Shown in pieces: positions 43,712 to 52,395 of a stretch of DNA of 64,000 nucleotides. Location of the stretch: the NCBI RefSeq assembly GCF_003253545.1, contig NZ_QKYV01000005.1, forward strand, positions 62,001 through 126,000, read 5' to 3'. How positions within the stretch are numbered: position 1 is the stretch's first letter; every line of letters starts with the position of its first letter. This DNA is from Mesonia algae. GTDB lineage: Bacteria; Bacteroidota; Bacteroidia; Flavobacteriales; Flavobacteriaceae. The notes beneath the pieces were generated by a model. It did not search any database and was not told where the DNA came from. It saw only the letters and a list, made by a program, of their open reading frames with translations. A program made the position numbers and the translations under genes.

Positions 43712-43776
43712 CAAATCTATAACTAAAAAATAAGTTAAACAACTATTTTTATAGTTATGTAACTATTTTATTAGTT
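43712..43776 (-). promoter_or_regulatory. blaI promoter with three operator-like palindromes at 20-bp period
   Basis: On the minus strand TTG (plus 43742-43740), 20 bases and TAGATTTG (plus 43719-43712) make a consensus promoter. Three 16-bp AACT…AGTT quasi-palindromes start at 43721, 43741 and 43761, exactly 20 bp apart. The middle one is AACTAT-N4-ATAGTT. They cover the spacer, the -33 box and the upstream region, as expected for BlaI self-repression. Confidence 0.75.
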
Positions 43777-43808
43777 TTTATTTTAATTTCTCTGAAAAAG
43801 AAAACCCT

Positions 43809-43816
43809 TATCTTCG
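43809..43816 (+). promoter_or_regulatory. Putative -7 box (TATCTTCG) for the antiporter gene
   Basis: A near match to TAnnTTTG, 16 bases before the ATG at 43833. No TTG is seen at -33. Confidence 0.4.
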
Positions 43817-43832
43817 CAAAAAAATAATCGAT

Positions 43833-44777
43833 ATGTCTGTTTTACTTATTCTATTAGGTTTGGTTTTATTAGTAGTGGGAGGAGAGTTCTTGGTAAGATC
43901 TTCAGTAGCACTTTCTTTTAAATTAAATATTTCTAAAATGGTCATAGGGCTTACCGTAGTCTCTTTTGCTACGTCTATGCCAGAGCTTCTAGTAAGTTTG
44001 CAAGCGGCATTAGATGGTTTCTCAGACATCAGCTTAGGGAATGTTATAGGTTCTAATATTGCCAACATAGGGTTGGTGTTGGGAATTACAGCAATTATAA
44101 GTAGTCTAGAAATAGATAAAGATTTTTATAAATTCAACTGGCCGGTGATGATGTTATTCTCGGTAATGCTTTATTTCTTTTTATATACAGGAGGTGAAAT
44201 TTCAAGAACTGAAGGAATAGGTTTCGTAGTTGCAATTGTTATTTATCTTTTGGTTTTAATACAGCGTGCAAGAAAACACGATGAGGTTCCTACAGAAGAT
44301 ATTGACGATAAGCTGCAAGGCGTTTCATATTTTAAAATCGTGGTTTGGTTAATTATAGGAGGAGTGGCACTATACTTCGGGTCAGAGTCTTTAGTGACGG
44401 GAGCGGTAGATCTGGCAACTAAAATAGGGGTAAGCGAGCGTGTAATTTCTGTCACTATGATAGCGGTGGGAACAAGTGTTCCAGAGCTTGCAGCTTCGGT
44501 AATTGCAGCATTAAAACAAGAAAAAGCACTTTCGTTAGGAAATTTAATAGGTTCTAATATTTTTAATATTGCTTCCGTTTTAGGAATTACTGCCATCATT
44601 AAACCTATCGTAATGCAGTCTGATGAAATTCTAACCAATGATATTTTTTGGATGCTAGGTTTTGCTTTTATTATACTTCCATTGGTATTCTTGCCAAAGA
44701 AATTTATATTCAGTAGATATAAAGGAGTGATTATTTTTTCAGCTTATGCGCTGTTTATAGCTTTAACTTTTGTTTAA
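43833..44777 (+). CDS. Calcium/sodium antiporter (YrbG-type)
   Basis: A 314-residue membrane protein with two homologous halves of about five helices. Each half carries the alpha repeat of the CaCA superfamily: SFATSMPELLVSL…GNVIGSNIANIG in the first and GTSVPELAASV…GNLIGSNIFNIAS in the second. The acidic residues of both PEL motifs bind the cation. It exchanges Ca2+ or Na+ for protons or Na+. It starts 56 bases from the operator array of blaI and is divergent from it. Confidence 0.92.
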   Translation: MSVLLILLGLVLLVVGGEFLVRSSVALSFKLNISKMVIGLTVVSFATSMPELLVSLQAALDGFSDISLGNVIGSNIANIGLVLGITAIISSLEIDKDFYKFNWPVMMLFSVMLYFFLYTGGEISRTEGIGFVVAIVIYLLVLIQRARKHDEVPTEDIDDKLQGVSYFKIVVWLIIGGVALYFGSESLVTGAVDLATKIGVSERVISVTMIAVGTSVPELAASVIAALKQEKALSLGNLIGSNIFNIASVLGITAIIKPIVMQSDEILTNDIFWMLGFAFIILPLVFLPKKFIFSRYKGVIIFSAYALFIALTFV

Positions 44778-44793
44778 TATTATTTATTAAGGG

Positions 44794-44821
44794 GGTGTTA
44801 ATAAAAATAACATCTTTTTTA
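44794..44821 (+). terminator. Terminator-like hairpin after the antiporter gene
   Basis: GGTGTTA / TAACATC (one G-U) with a 7-base A-rich loop is followed by TTTTTT. The upstream strand also carries one copy of AGGGGGTG (44790-44797). Confidence 0.6.
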
Positions 44822-44842
44822 AATAAGTTAACATTAAAATAT

Positions 44843-44871
44843 AGGGGGTGTTTTAAAAATGATTAATTTTG
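44843..44871 (+). promoter_or_regulatory. glnN promoter with G-rich element at -33
   Basis: TAATTTTG (44864-44871) is a consensus -7 box 23 bases before the glnN ATG. Where a -33 TTG would lie there is AGGGGGTG (44843-44850) instead. A second AGGGGGTG is 53 bp upstream (44790-44797), about five helical turns. This fits a promoter activated or repressed by a nitrogen-responsive protein. Confidence 0.6.
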
Positions 44872-44894
44872 TCGTGCAACACAAACCAAAAAAA

Positions 44895-47081
44895 ATGGCA
44901 ATTTTAAGATTTCAAGCATTAAAAGAAAGTTTAAACCGTAAACCAGTCCCAGTTGAAGAACCAGCACGTCGATCAGAGATATTTGCACAAAATGTTTTTG
45001 GGGAAAAGGCGATGCGTCAGTTTCTAACAAGAGATTCTTATAAGAGCGTAATGGACGCAATTAAGAATGGTTCAAAAATCGATAGAAATTTAGCCGATCA
45101 CATTTCTACGGGAATGAAAGAATGGTCTATTTCTAAAGGAGCAACACATTATACACACTGGTTTCAACCACTAACAGGATCATCTGCAGAAAAGCACGAT
45201 GCTTTTTTTGAAACGGTTGAAGATGGTTCTGCCATAGAGAAATTTGGAGGAGGAGCTTTAGTACAACAAGAGCCAGATGCTTCTAGCTTTCCTAATGGAG
45301 GAATAAGAAACACTTTTGAAGCAAGAGGATATACCGCTTGGGATCCAACATCACCAGCATTTATTTTAGGAACTACGCTTTGTATTCCTACCGTATTTGT
45401 AGCCTATACAGGAGAAGCGTTAGATTATAAAACTCCGCTTTTAAGATCTCTTCAAGCTTTAGATCAGTCAGCTACAGAAGTAGCTAAATATTTTGATAAA
45501 AAAGTTACTAAAATTAATGCCACTTTAGGATGGGAGCAAGAATACTTTCTAATTGATTCCGCTTTAGCGAGCTCTAGACCAGATATATTATTATCGGGCA
45601 GAACTTTGTTAGGGCATTCTCCTGCAAAAGGACAACAATTAGATGATCACTACTTTGGAGCGATTCCTTCTCGTGTACTCAATTTTATGAGAGACATGGA
45701 AAACGAATGTATGCTTTTAGGAGTTCCTGTAAAAACTCGTCACAATGAGGTTGCTCCTAATCAATTTGAATTAGCACCTATATTTGAAGAAGCAAATTTA
45801 GCCGTAGATCACAACCTTTTATTAATGGATGTGATGGAAAAAGTAGCTGAAAGACATTATTTTAAAGTGCTTTTCCATGAAAAGCCATTCGCGGGAGTTA
45901 ATGGTAGTGGTAAACATAACAACTGGTCATTAAGCACAGATACAGGAGTTAATTTGTTGAGTCCGGGTAGTACTCCAATGAAAAACCTTCAGTTCTTAAC
46001 TTTCTTCGTAAATACTATTAAGGCGGTTAATGATAATGAAGAATTATTAAGAGCTACAATTGCGACAGCTTCTAACGATCACCGTTTAGGAGCAAATGAA
46101 GCACCACCAGCGATAATATCTGTATTTATTGGATCTCAGTTAACTGAAGTATTAGATGAATTAGAAAAAGTAACCGATGGGAAACTTTCTCCGCAAGAAA
46201 AAACAGAATTAAAGCTAAACGTAGTAGGTAAAATACCAGAAATTCTATTAGATAACACTGATAGAAACAGAACTTCTCCTTTTGCCTTTACAGGAAATAA
46301 ATTTGAGTTAAGAGCTGTAGGATCGACAGCCAACTGTGCAAACCCTATGACTGTCTTAAACTCTATTGTTGCTAAGCAATTAAAAGAGTTTAAGGTAGAA
46401 GTAGATGAGTTGATCAAGAATAAAAAAATGAAAAAGGATGACGCTATCTTTAACGTGTTGAGAGAGTACATTAAAGATTCTAAGCGTATTCGTTTTGAAG
46501 GTGATGGTTATGGTGAAGCTTGGGAAAAGGAAGCTGTAAAAAGAGGATTAAGTAATAATAAAAATACTCCAGAAGCTTTAAAAATTAAAAAGGCTCAATC
46601 TACCATAGATCTTTACGCAGGTTTAGGCGTAATGAATAAAGTAGAGGTAGAAGCCCGTCACGAAATAGAAGTAGAGGAGTATGCAATGCATATTCAAATT
46701 GAAGGACGTGTTTTAGGAGATATTGCCAGAAATCACGTGATCCCTACCGCAATAAAATACCAAAATGTACTGATAGAAAATGTAAAAGGCCTAAAAGAAA
46801 TATATGGGGAAAATTTTAAAAAGTATGGAAAAGAGCAGTTAGGTATTATCGAAACCATTTCTAATCATATAGAAAAAATTAATTCAGGAATTACAGATAT
46901 GATTGATGCTCGTAAAAAAGCAAATAAAATAGAAGATTCTGAAGAGAAAGCTTTTGCTTACTGTAATGAAGTAAAACCATTCTTTGAAGTGATTCGTTAC
47001 CACTGTGATAAACTAGAGCTTTTAGTAGATGATGAATATTGGCCATTAACAAAATATAGAGAATTGTTATTTACCAATTAA
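44895..47081 (+). CDS. glnN: Glutamine synthetase type III
   Basis: A 728-residue type III glutamine synthetase, the form typical of Bacteroidota. It starts MAILRFQALKESLNRK. Catalytic blocks include LGWEQEYFLID (metal-binding Glu), GVPVKTRHNEVAPNQFELAP, HEKPFAGVNGSGKHNNWSL and NRTSPFAFTGNKFE. The frame could open 12 codons earlier, but that start would lie at or before the predicted transcription start. It makes glutamine from glutamate and ammonia. Upstream G-rich elements probably mediate nitrogen control. Confidence 0.95.
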   Translation: MAILRFQALKESLNRKPVPVEEPARRSEIFAQNVFGEKAMRQFLTRDSYKSVMDAIKNGSKIDRNLADHISTGMKEWSISKGATHYTHWFQPLTGSSAEKHDAFFETVEDGSAIEKFGGGALVQQEPDASSFPNGGIRNTFEARGYTAWDPTSPAFILGTTLCIPTVFVAYTGEALDYKTPLLRSLQALDQSATEVAKYFDKKVTKINATLGWEQEYFLIDSALASSRPDILLSGRTLLGHSPAKGQQLDDHYFGAIPSRVLNFMRDMENECMLLGVPVKTRHNEVAPNQFELAPIFEEANLAVDHNLLLMDVMEKVAERHYFKVLFHEKPFAGVNGSGKHNNWSLSTDTGVNLLSPGSTPMKNLQFLTFFVNTIKAVNDNEELLRATIATASNDHRLGANEAPPAIISVFIGSQLTEVLDELEKVTDGKLSPQEKTELKLNVVGKIPEILLDNTDRNRTSPFAFTGNKFELRAVGSTANCANPMTVLNSIVAKQLKEFKVEVDELIKNKKMKKDDAIFNVLREYIKDSKRIRFEGDGYGEAWEKEAVKRGLSNNKNTPEALKIKKAQSTIDLYAGLGVMNKVEVEARHEIEVEEYAMHIQIEGRVLGDIARNHVIPTAIKYQNVLIENVKGLKEIYGENFKKYGKEQLGIIETISNHIEKINSGITDMIDARKKANKIEDSEEKAFAYCNEVKPFFEVIRYHCDKLELLVDDEYWPLTKYRELLFTN

Positions 47082-47097
47082 AAAATAGTGAAGTAAA

Positions 47098-47127
47098 ATC
47101 CCGTTATTTTTATAACGGGATTTTTTT
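47098..47127 (+). terminator. Terminator after glnN
   Basis: Stem AATCCCGTTA / TAACGGGATT with a short T-rich loop, followed by T7. Confidence 0.92.
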
Positions 47128-47134
47128 ATTTCCT

Positions 47135-47142
47135 TATTTTTG
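47135..47142 (+). promoter_or_regulatory. Putative -7 box (TATTTTTG) for purM
   Basis: A full TAnnTTTG match 18 bases before the purM ATG and immediately after the glnN terminator. Confidence 0.5.
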
Positions 47143-47160
47143 CAGCACAATACACAAATT

Positions 47161-48342
47161 ATGAGTCAAGAAGTTAGTAAAAGGTACGCACAACGAGGAG
47201 TTTCAGCTGAAAAAGAAGATGTGCATAAAGCGATAAAAAATGTAGATAAAGGGCTTTTCCCTAAAGCATTCTGCAAAATAATTCCAGATCACCTTACTAA
47301 TGATGAAGAGTACTGCTTAATCATGCACGCAGATGGAGCTGGAACTAAATCTTCGTTAGCTTATATGTATTGGAAAGAGACTGGAAATCTTTCGGTTTGG
47401 AAAGGGATTGCGCAAGATGCACTCATTATGAATATTGATGATTTGCTTTGTGTGGGAGCTACCGATAATATTTTACTTTCTTCTACCATTGGAAGAAATA
47501 AAAATTTAATTCCAGGAGAAGTAATTTCTGCAATTATTAACGGAACCGAAGAGCTAATTAAGGAGTTAAAAGGTTTTGGTGTAGAAATTCATTCAACGGG
47601 TGGAGAAACTGCAGACGTAGGAGATTTGGTAAGAACTATTATTGTAGATTCTACCGTTACTGCTAGAATAAAGAAATCGAATGTAGTTGATAACGCAAAT
47701 ATACAGCCAGGTGATGTTATAGTAGGTTTGTCTTCATCAGGACAAGCAACATACGAAAAAGAATACAACGGAGGAATGGGAAGTAACGGATTAACTTCTG
47801 CACGTCATGATGTATTCAATAAAACCTTAGCGGAAAAATATCCAGAAAGTTTTGATAATTCTATTCCAACAGAACTTATCTATTCTGGAAGCAAACAACT
47901 TGTAGATAAAGTGGAAGATTCACCTTTAGATGCAGGAAAATTGGTGCTTTCACCAACTAGAACTTATGCGCCAATTATAAAAGAAATTTTATCTCAGCTT
48001 ACGCCGAAAGAAATTCACGGTATGGTACATTGTAGTGGAGGAGCACAAACAAAAATTTTACATTTTGTAGAGAATTTGCACATTATAAAAGATAATATGT
48101 TTGATGTGCCACCGCTTTTTAAACTTATTCAAGAAGAAAGTAAAACCGATTGGAAAGAGATGTACCAAGTATTTAATATGGGACATCGCATGGAAATTTA
48201 TCTTCCAGAAGAATTTGCACAACAAATTATCAATATCTCTAAATCTTTTGGAGTAGATGCAAAAATAGTAGGAAGAGTAGAAGCTCAAGAAAATGGTAAG
48301 AAACTTACAATAAATAGTAGCTTAGGGAGTTTTGAGTACTAA
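47161..48342 (+). CDS. purM: Phosphoribosylformylglycinamidine cyclo-ligase (Bacteroidota-type PurM)
   Basis: A 393-residue AIR synthase. The ATP/metal block is HADGAGTKSSLAYMYWKETG, and GIAQDALIMNIDDLLCVGA, STGGETADVGDL and VGLSSSGQATYEKEYNGGMGSNG are the further family marks. It closes the imidazole ring in purine synthesis. The protein is longer than E. coli PurM and of the diverged type common in this phylum, often annotated only as AIR synthase-related. ATG 47161 is preferred over an upstream TTG at 47140 that overlaps the -7 box. Confidence 0.9.
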   Translation: MSQEVSKRYAQRGVSAEKEDVHKAIKNVDKGLFPKAFCKIIPDHLTNDEEYCLIMHADGAGTKSSLAYMYWKETGNLSVWKGIAQDALIMNIDDLLCVGATDNILLSSTIGRNKNLIPGEVISAIINGTEELIKELKGFGVEIHSTGGETADVGDLVRTIIVDSTVTARIKKSNVVDNANIQPGDVIVGLSSSGQATYEKEYNGGMGSNGLTSARHDVFNKTLAEKYPESFDNSIPTELIYSGSKQLVDKVEDSPLDAGKLVLSPTRTYAPIIKEILSQLTPKEIHGMVHCSGGAQTKILHFVENLHIIKDNMFDVPPLFKLIQEESKTDWKEMYQVFNMGHRMEIYLPEEFAQQIINISKSFGVDAKIVGRVEAQENGKKLTINSSLGSFEY

Positions 48343-48372
48343 TATACTGTAACCCCGTTTTACCCTTTAACT

Positions 48373-49404
48373 ATGAGTAAGTACATTGTATTAATTAGCT
48401 TTTTGTTTTTTAGTTTAAATACTTTTGCGCAACAAGATAGCATTGTAAGAGATTCTATATACGCTATAAAATTAAAACCTAAAGGAGTTATTAGTTATAG
48501 CGGTTTACCTAGAAATCCAAAAAAAATCTGGAAAAAACATCCAAAGAAAACTTTTTGGAAAAAATTAAATAGAATAGGCTTAGATTTAAGTGAAGTAGCC
48601 TTTGTAAATTGGAACGCAGGAGGGAGTAACTCTATCTCTGGGTTAATGAATGTAGAAATAAAAAGAATCTACGAACGCGGAAATTTAAGATGGAATAATG
48701 AACTTTTAGGAAGGTACGGAATCAATAAACAAAAAGAACAAATAGTTCAGAAAACAGATGATAATTTAGAGATTAACTCCACAATAGGTTATCGTAAGGA
48801 TACTATTTCAAATTGGTTTTATTCAGCAAAATTAAATTTTCAAACGCAATTTTCTAACGGATATAATTATCCTGATGTTTCTAATAAAATTTCTACTTTA
48901 ATGTCACCTGCCTATTTTCTATTAGGTATAGGTTCAGAGTATGGAGCAAATTTAGAATCTTTAAATATTTATGCTTCTCCTTTAACTGTAAAATCTACGA
49001 TAGTAACCGATCAAGATTTGGCAAATTCAGGAGCGTTTGGAGTTACCCCAGCAGTTTTAGACGAAGAAGGAAATGTAATAAAAGAGGGAGAACATACACG
49101 AACAGAAGTGGGTATTTTATTGACGAATGAATACCATACCAAGTTATTTGAAAATATAGGATTCACGAATAAATTGACTTTATATACAGACTATCTAAAC
49201 CATTTTGGGAATATAGATGTAAACTGGGAACTCAACTTTAATTTTAAGGTCAATAATTATGTACTTGCAAAAATAGGCTCACATTTAAAATATGATGACG
49301 ATATTAAAGTGCAAGAAGAAAATGTTGATGGTGAATTAGTAGATGTAGGCCCAAGAATACAGTGGAAACAACAACTAGGTATTGGAGTTATTGTAGAGTT
49401 ATAA
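48373..49404 (+). CDS. DUF3078 domain protein (probable outer-membrane beta-barrel)
   Basis: A 343-residue exported protein with a signal peptide ending near NTFAQ (residue 19). After a basic linker, WKKLNRIGLDLSEVAFVNWNAGGSNSISG is the DUF3078 signature; the rest alternates beta strands rich in aromatic residues and ends in VIVEL, as expected for an outer-membrane barrel. The function is unknown. It starts 30 bases after purM and probably shares its transcript. Confidence 0.85.
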   Translation: MSKYIVLISFLFFSLNTFAQQDSIVRDSIYAIKLKPKGVISYSGLPRNPKKIWKKHPKKTFWKKLNRIGLDLSEVAFVNWNAGGSNSISGLMNVEIKRIYERGNLRWNNELLGRYGINKQKEQIVQKTDDNLEINSTIGYRKDTISNWFYSAKLNFQTQFSNGYNYPDVSNKISTLMSPAYFLLGIGSEYGANLESLNIYASPLTVKSTIVTDQDLANSGAFGVTPAVLDEEGNVIKEGEHTRTEVGILLTNEYHTKLFENIGFTNKLTLYTDYLNHFGNIDVNWELNFNFKVNNYVLAKIGSHLKYDDDIKVQEENVDGELVDVGPRIQWKQQLGIGVIVEL

Positions 49405-49430
49405 TTATCTTGACTATTTTATAGAAAGTA

Positions 49431-50234
49431 TTATGATTTCTTTTTAGCCACTAAAGCATATACCATCGGGATCTTATTATCTAAATGATCTATTCTATAC
49501 TTGTTAGGTTCAAATTCTATGGTTTTGTTGAAGCAGTTATAAGGTGAATAATCATATTCTTTAAAGGTGCTTATTTCTAGACCATTTTTAATTAAGCTAT
49601 TGAATACTTCTCCTAAACCGTGATTCCACATAACATATTCTTGCGATATCTTAGCGTCTTTATCTGCATAAGTCCCATTTTCAGATTCTATAATTGCACC
49701 AGAATTAAAGTAGCTATAAGCAATTTTTTCAAAGTTATCGTCAAACATCCACACAACGGGATGAAACTCTACAAATACAAACTGACCGTTAGGCTTTAGG
49801 TATTTAGAAACAATCTCTGCCCATTTATCTAAATCGGGTAACCAACCAATAGTTCCATAACTAGTAAAAACAATATCAAATTTTTGATCTAAATAATTAG
49901 GTAAATCATAAATATCGCAGCAAATAAAAGTAGTGTTTGAACTTTCTTTTTTAGCGATTTGTTTGGCGTTTTCTATAGCTTTATCAGATAGGTCTACACC
50001 AGTAACCTCGGCTCCAAGTCTGCTTAAAGAAATCGTATCTTGCCCAAAATGACATTGTAAGTGTAAAACTGTTTTTTCTTTTATATCTCCAAGTAATTCT
50101 AATTCAATAGGATTTAATGAAGTTTTTCCCTTTAAAAAATTATCTAAGTCATAAAATTCAGACTTTAAATGTGTATCTGTTCTGTTATTCCAAGACTGTC
50201 GATTAATTTCTATATAATTTTTTTCCTTATTCAT
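49431..50234 (-). CDS. Class I SAM-dependent methyltransferase
   Basis: A 267-residue methyltransferase of the Rossmann type. SAM-binding motif I is VLHLQCHFGQDTISLSRLGAEV, followed by VDLSDKAIENAKQIA and VFTSYGTIGWLPDLDKWAEIV. The HLQCHFGQDT form is typical of a group with unknown small-molecule substrates. It lies 11 bases after the ABC ATPase gene, so it is probably in that operon. Confidence 0.87.
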   Translation of the reverse strand: MNKEKNYIEINRQSWNNRTDTHLKSEFYDLDNFLKGKTSLNPIELELLGDIKEKTVLHLQCHFGQDTISLSRLGAEVTGVDLSDKAIENAKQIAKKESSNTTFICCDIYDLPNYLDQKFDIVFTSYGTIGWLPDLDKWAEIVSKYLKPNGQFVFVEFHPVVWMFDDNFEKIAYSYFNSGAIIESENGTYADKDAKISQEYVMWNHGLGEVFNSLIKNGLEISTFKEYDYSPYNCFNKTIEFEPNKYRIDHLDNKIPMVYALVAKKKS

Positions 50235-50245
50235 TTTATGATGTT

Positions 50246-50905
50246 TTATTTGACATTCAAGGGTAAATAACCATGTTCAACTAATTTTTCTTTATTATCT
50301 ATCAATTTTAAATTCCTGTCTTTACATAAGTATATCGTATCTGCAATGTCTAAAACGTCATTGTAAAAATGATCTGTTAAAATAAGTATTTTTTCTTTTT
50401 TAATTTTAAGAATTATTGTTTTTAGTTTTTCAATATAAAGTGGAGATAAACCAGAGAAAGGTTCGTCTAGCAATATGATTTTCACTTTAATGTATAGGAT
50501 TAAATAAGTTTCAATTAGCCTTAATTCTCCTCCAGAAATTTCATCTTTCTTATTTTTCAATAAAGGCTTAAATGAAGGAAACTCTTTGATAAAACCCTCC
50601 CAAGAAACATCATAAAGATAAAATGCTTGTTTTAAGTTAAGATGTTTAGGCAAGTATGAAAATTGGGGTAAATACGCCACTAAACCCGTTTTATACAATT
50701 TTTTTGTAACAGGTTTTTCGTCCAGACGTATCAATTTATATTTGGGAGAAACCGTACCGTAAATAATAGAAAGCAAACTCGTTTTACCACTTCCGTTTCT
50801 GCCAAGTATTCCCGTAAGCTTACCTGTTTCAGCTTGCAAATAAATTCCGTCAAGGATAATTCTCCCATCATAACTAAGCTCTATATTATCTACTTTTAAT
50901 ATCAT
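50246..50905 (-). CDS. ABC transporter ATP-binding protein
   Basis: A 219-residue ATPase. Walker A is GRNGSGKT, the signature loop is ISGGELRL, and Walker B is IILLDEPFSGL, ending with the H-loop LTDH. The frame extends to a TTG 13 codons upstream, but ATG 50905, overlapping the stop of the 95-residue membrane protein gene (ATGA), is the likely start. The signature has SGGE instead of SGGQ, which is tolerated. No classical permease gene is adjacent. Confidence 0.9.
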   Translation of the reverse strand: MILKVDNIELSYDGRIILDGIYLQAETGKLTGILGRNGSGKTSLLSIIYGTVSPKYKLIRLDEKPVTKKLYKTGLVAYLPQFSYLPKHLNLKQAFYLYDVSWEGFIKEFPSFKPLLKNKKDEISGGELRLIETYLILYIKVKIILLDEPFSGLSPLYIEKLKTIILKIKKEKILILTDHFYNDVLDIADTIYLCKDRNLKLIDNKEKLVEHGYLPLNVK

Positions 50906-51189
50906 AATAACGCTTTCGCGGAATAAAATCCGTAAAGAATGCAACTATCCAAAACTAAGGAAAAGACTATTAACACCCGTTTACTTAAACCAATTTGATG
51001 GTAAAAATGAAAATAGGAAGTGTTTCTACTTAAATGCTTTCTAAAGATAAATAAAATGAGTAGAAATACTTTTGATGGCAAAGCAAGCTTAAACTCTACC
51101 CCAGACAAGGTAAGAGCTAAATTGATGAGAAGTGAAAACCATAAAAATTGCCTATAAAAAGAAAGAAGTAATAGTATTTTTCTTGTCAT
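50902..51189 (-). CDS. Small membrane protein coupled to the ABC ATPase (95 residues)
   Basis: A 95-residue protein with hydrophobic segments at about 5-26, 33-50 and 70-88 and basic loops (FRKHLSRN). Its stop overlaps the ATPase ATG by 4 bases, so the two are coupled. Small membrane proteins of similar pattern precede short ABC ATPases in other flavobacteria, in my recollection. It could be an incomplete permease-like partner. A copy of the GCTTYCGCGGA motif lies at its C-terminal codons (50910-50923). Confidence 0.65.
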   Translation of the reverse strand: MTRKILLLLSFYRQFLWFSLLINLALTLSGVEFKLALPSKVFLLILFIFRKHLSRNTSYFHFYHQIGLSKRVLIVFSLVLDSCILYGFYSAKALL

Positions 51190-51252
51190 AAGGTCTAAAG
51201 TACAAAAAACTGAGTGAATTAAAGTTTCCTATAAAAATCACTAAAATTATCG

Positions 51253-51260
51253 TAAATTTG
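51253..51260 (+). promoter_or_regulatory. Putative -7 box (TAAATTTG) for prfA
   Basis: A full TAnnTTTG match 19 bases before the ATG at 51280; this spacing favours 51280 over the ATG at 51271. Confidence 0.5.
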
Positions 51261-51279
51261 TAGCATTACGATGAACAAT

Positions 51280-52356
51280 ATGATAGAGAAATTAAATATA
51301 GTAAAACAAAGGTTTGATGAGGTAAATGATTTAATCATTCAACCAGATATCATCAAAGACCAAAAAAGATATGTTGAGCTTACAAAAGAATACAAAGATC
51401 TTAAAGCTTTAATGGCCGAAAGAGAAATCTACGTAGAGCTTACCGAAAATATAGCTGAAGCAGAAGAGATTATTGCCGATGGTAGCGATGCCGAAATGGT
51501 AGACATGGCCAAAATGCAATTAGAAGAAGCTAAAGATGGATTGCCGGCGTTAGAAGAAAAAATTAGGATGATGCTTGTTCCTAAAGATCCAGAAGATGCT
51601 AAAAATGCAGTGGTAGAAGTACGTGCAGGAACAGGTGGCGATGAAGCGAGTATTTTTGCAGGAGACATTTTTAAAATGCTTACCAAATATTGCGAAAGCA
51701 AAGGGTGGAGTGTTAGTACTGTAGATTTTAGCGAAGGTACCAATGGTGGTTTTAAAGAAATACAGTTTGAGGTTTCTGGAGAAGATGTTTACGGAACTCT
51801 CAAATATGAAGCAGGAGTACACCGAGTACAACGTGTACCACAAACCGAAACGCAAGGTCGTGTACACACGAGTGCTGCGACGGTAATGGTTTTTCCTGAA
51901 GCAGAAGAATTTGATGTTCAAATAGAAGCTAAAGATGTAAGAATAGATTATTTCTGTTCTTCAGGTCCAGGAGGACAATCGGTGAATACTACCTATTCTG
52001 CAGTTCGTTTAACACACGAGCCAACAGGATTGGTTGCACAATGTCAAGATCAAAAATCTCAACATAAAAACAAGGAGAAAGCATTTAAAGTATTACGTTC
52101 TCGTTTGTATGATCTAGAGTTAGCCAAAAAGCAAGAAGAAGATGCTGCAAAACGTGGCTCTATGGTAACGAGTGGAGATCGTAGTGCTAAAATTAGAACT
52201 TACAATTACTCGCAAGGTCGAGTAACCGATCATAGAATTAACTTAACCCTTTATGATTTGCAAAATATCATAAATGGGGATATTCAAAAAATAATTGATG
52301 AGCTACAATTAGTGGCCAATACAGAAAAACTAAAAGAATCTTCGGATGCTTTTTAA
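51280..52356 (+). CDS. prfA: Peptide chain release factor 1
   Basis: A 358-residue class I release factor. The GGQ motif (231-233, in SGPGGQSVN) triggers peptidyl-tRNA hydrolysis. The stop-codon recognition tripeptide is PQT in [10 protein letters not shown], the RF1 form (PxT), so it reads UAA and UAG. No programmed frameshift is present, which also excludes RF2. ATG 51271 lies in frame, but 51280 gives the usual N-terminus [13 protein letters not shown] terminator follows. Confidence 0.96.
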   Translation: MIEKLNIVKQRFDEVNDLIIQPDIIKDQKRYVELTKEYKDLKALMAEREIYVELTENIAEAEEIIADGSDAEMVDMAKMQLEEAKDGLPALEEKIRMMLVPKDPEDAKNAVVEVRAGTGGDEASIFAGDIFKMLTKYCESKGWSVSTVDFSEGTNGGFKEIQFEVSGEDVYGTLKYEAGVHRVQRVPQTETQGRVHTSAATVMVFPEAEEFDVQIEAKDVRIDYFCSSGPGGQSVNTTYSAVRLTHEPTGLVAQCQDQKSQHKNKEKAFKVLRSRLYDLELAKKQEEDAAKRGSMVTSGDRSAKIRTYNYSQGRVTDHRINLTLYDLQNIINGDIQKIIDELQLVANTEKLKESSDAF

Positions 52357-52361
52357 TAACA

Positions 52362-52385
52362 CCGCCCGCTTTTGCGGGCTTTTTA
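52362..52385 (+). terminator. Terminator after prfA
   Basis: The stem GCCCGC / GCGGGC (52364-52369, 52374-52379) with a TTTT loop is followed by TTTTT. Confidence 0.9.
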
Positions 52386-52395
52386 TTACAACCCT

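Noticed and set aside
44243-44638. 131-codon frame antisense to the antiporter gene
   Set aside because: Both halves of the antiporter motif are on the plus strand in this region; the antisense frame has no family pattern.
51429-51921. Two overlapping antisense frames (104 and 123 codons) inside prfA
   Set aside because: prfA is intact with GGQ and PQT motifs. Antisense frames of this length are frequent in this DNA.
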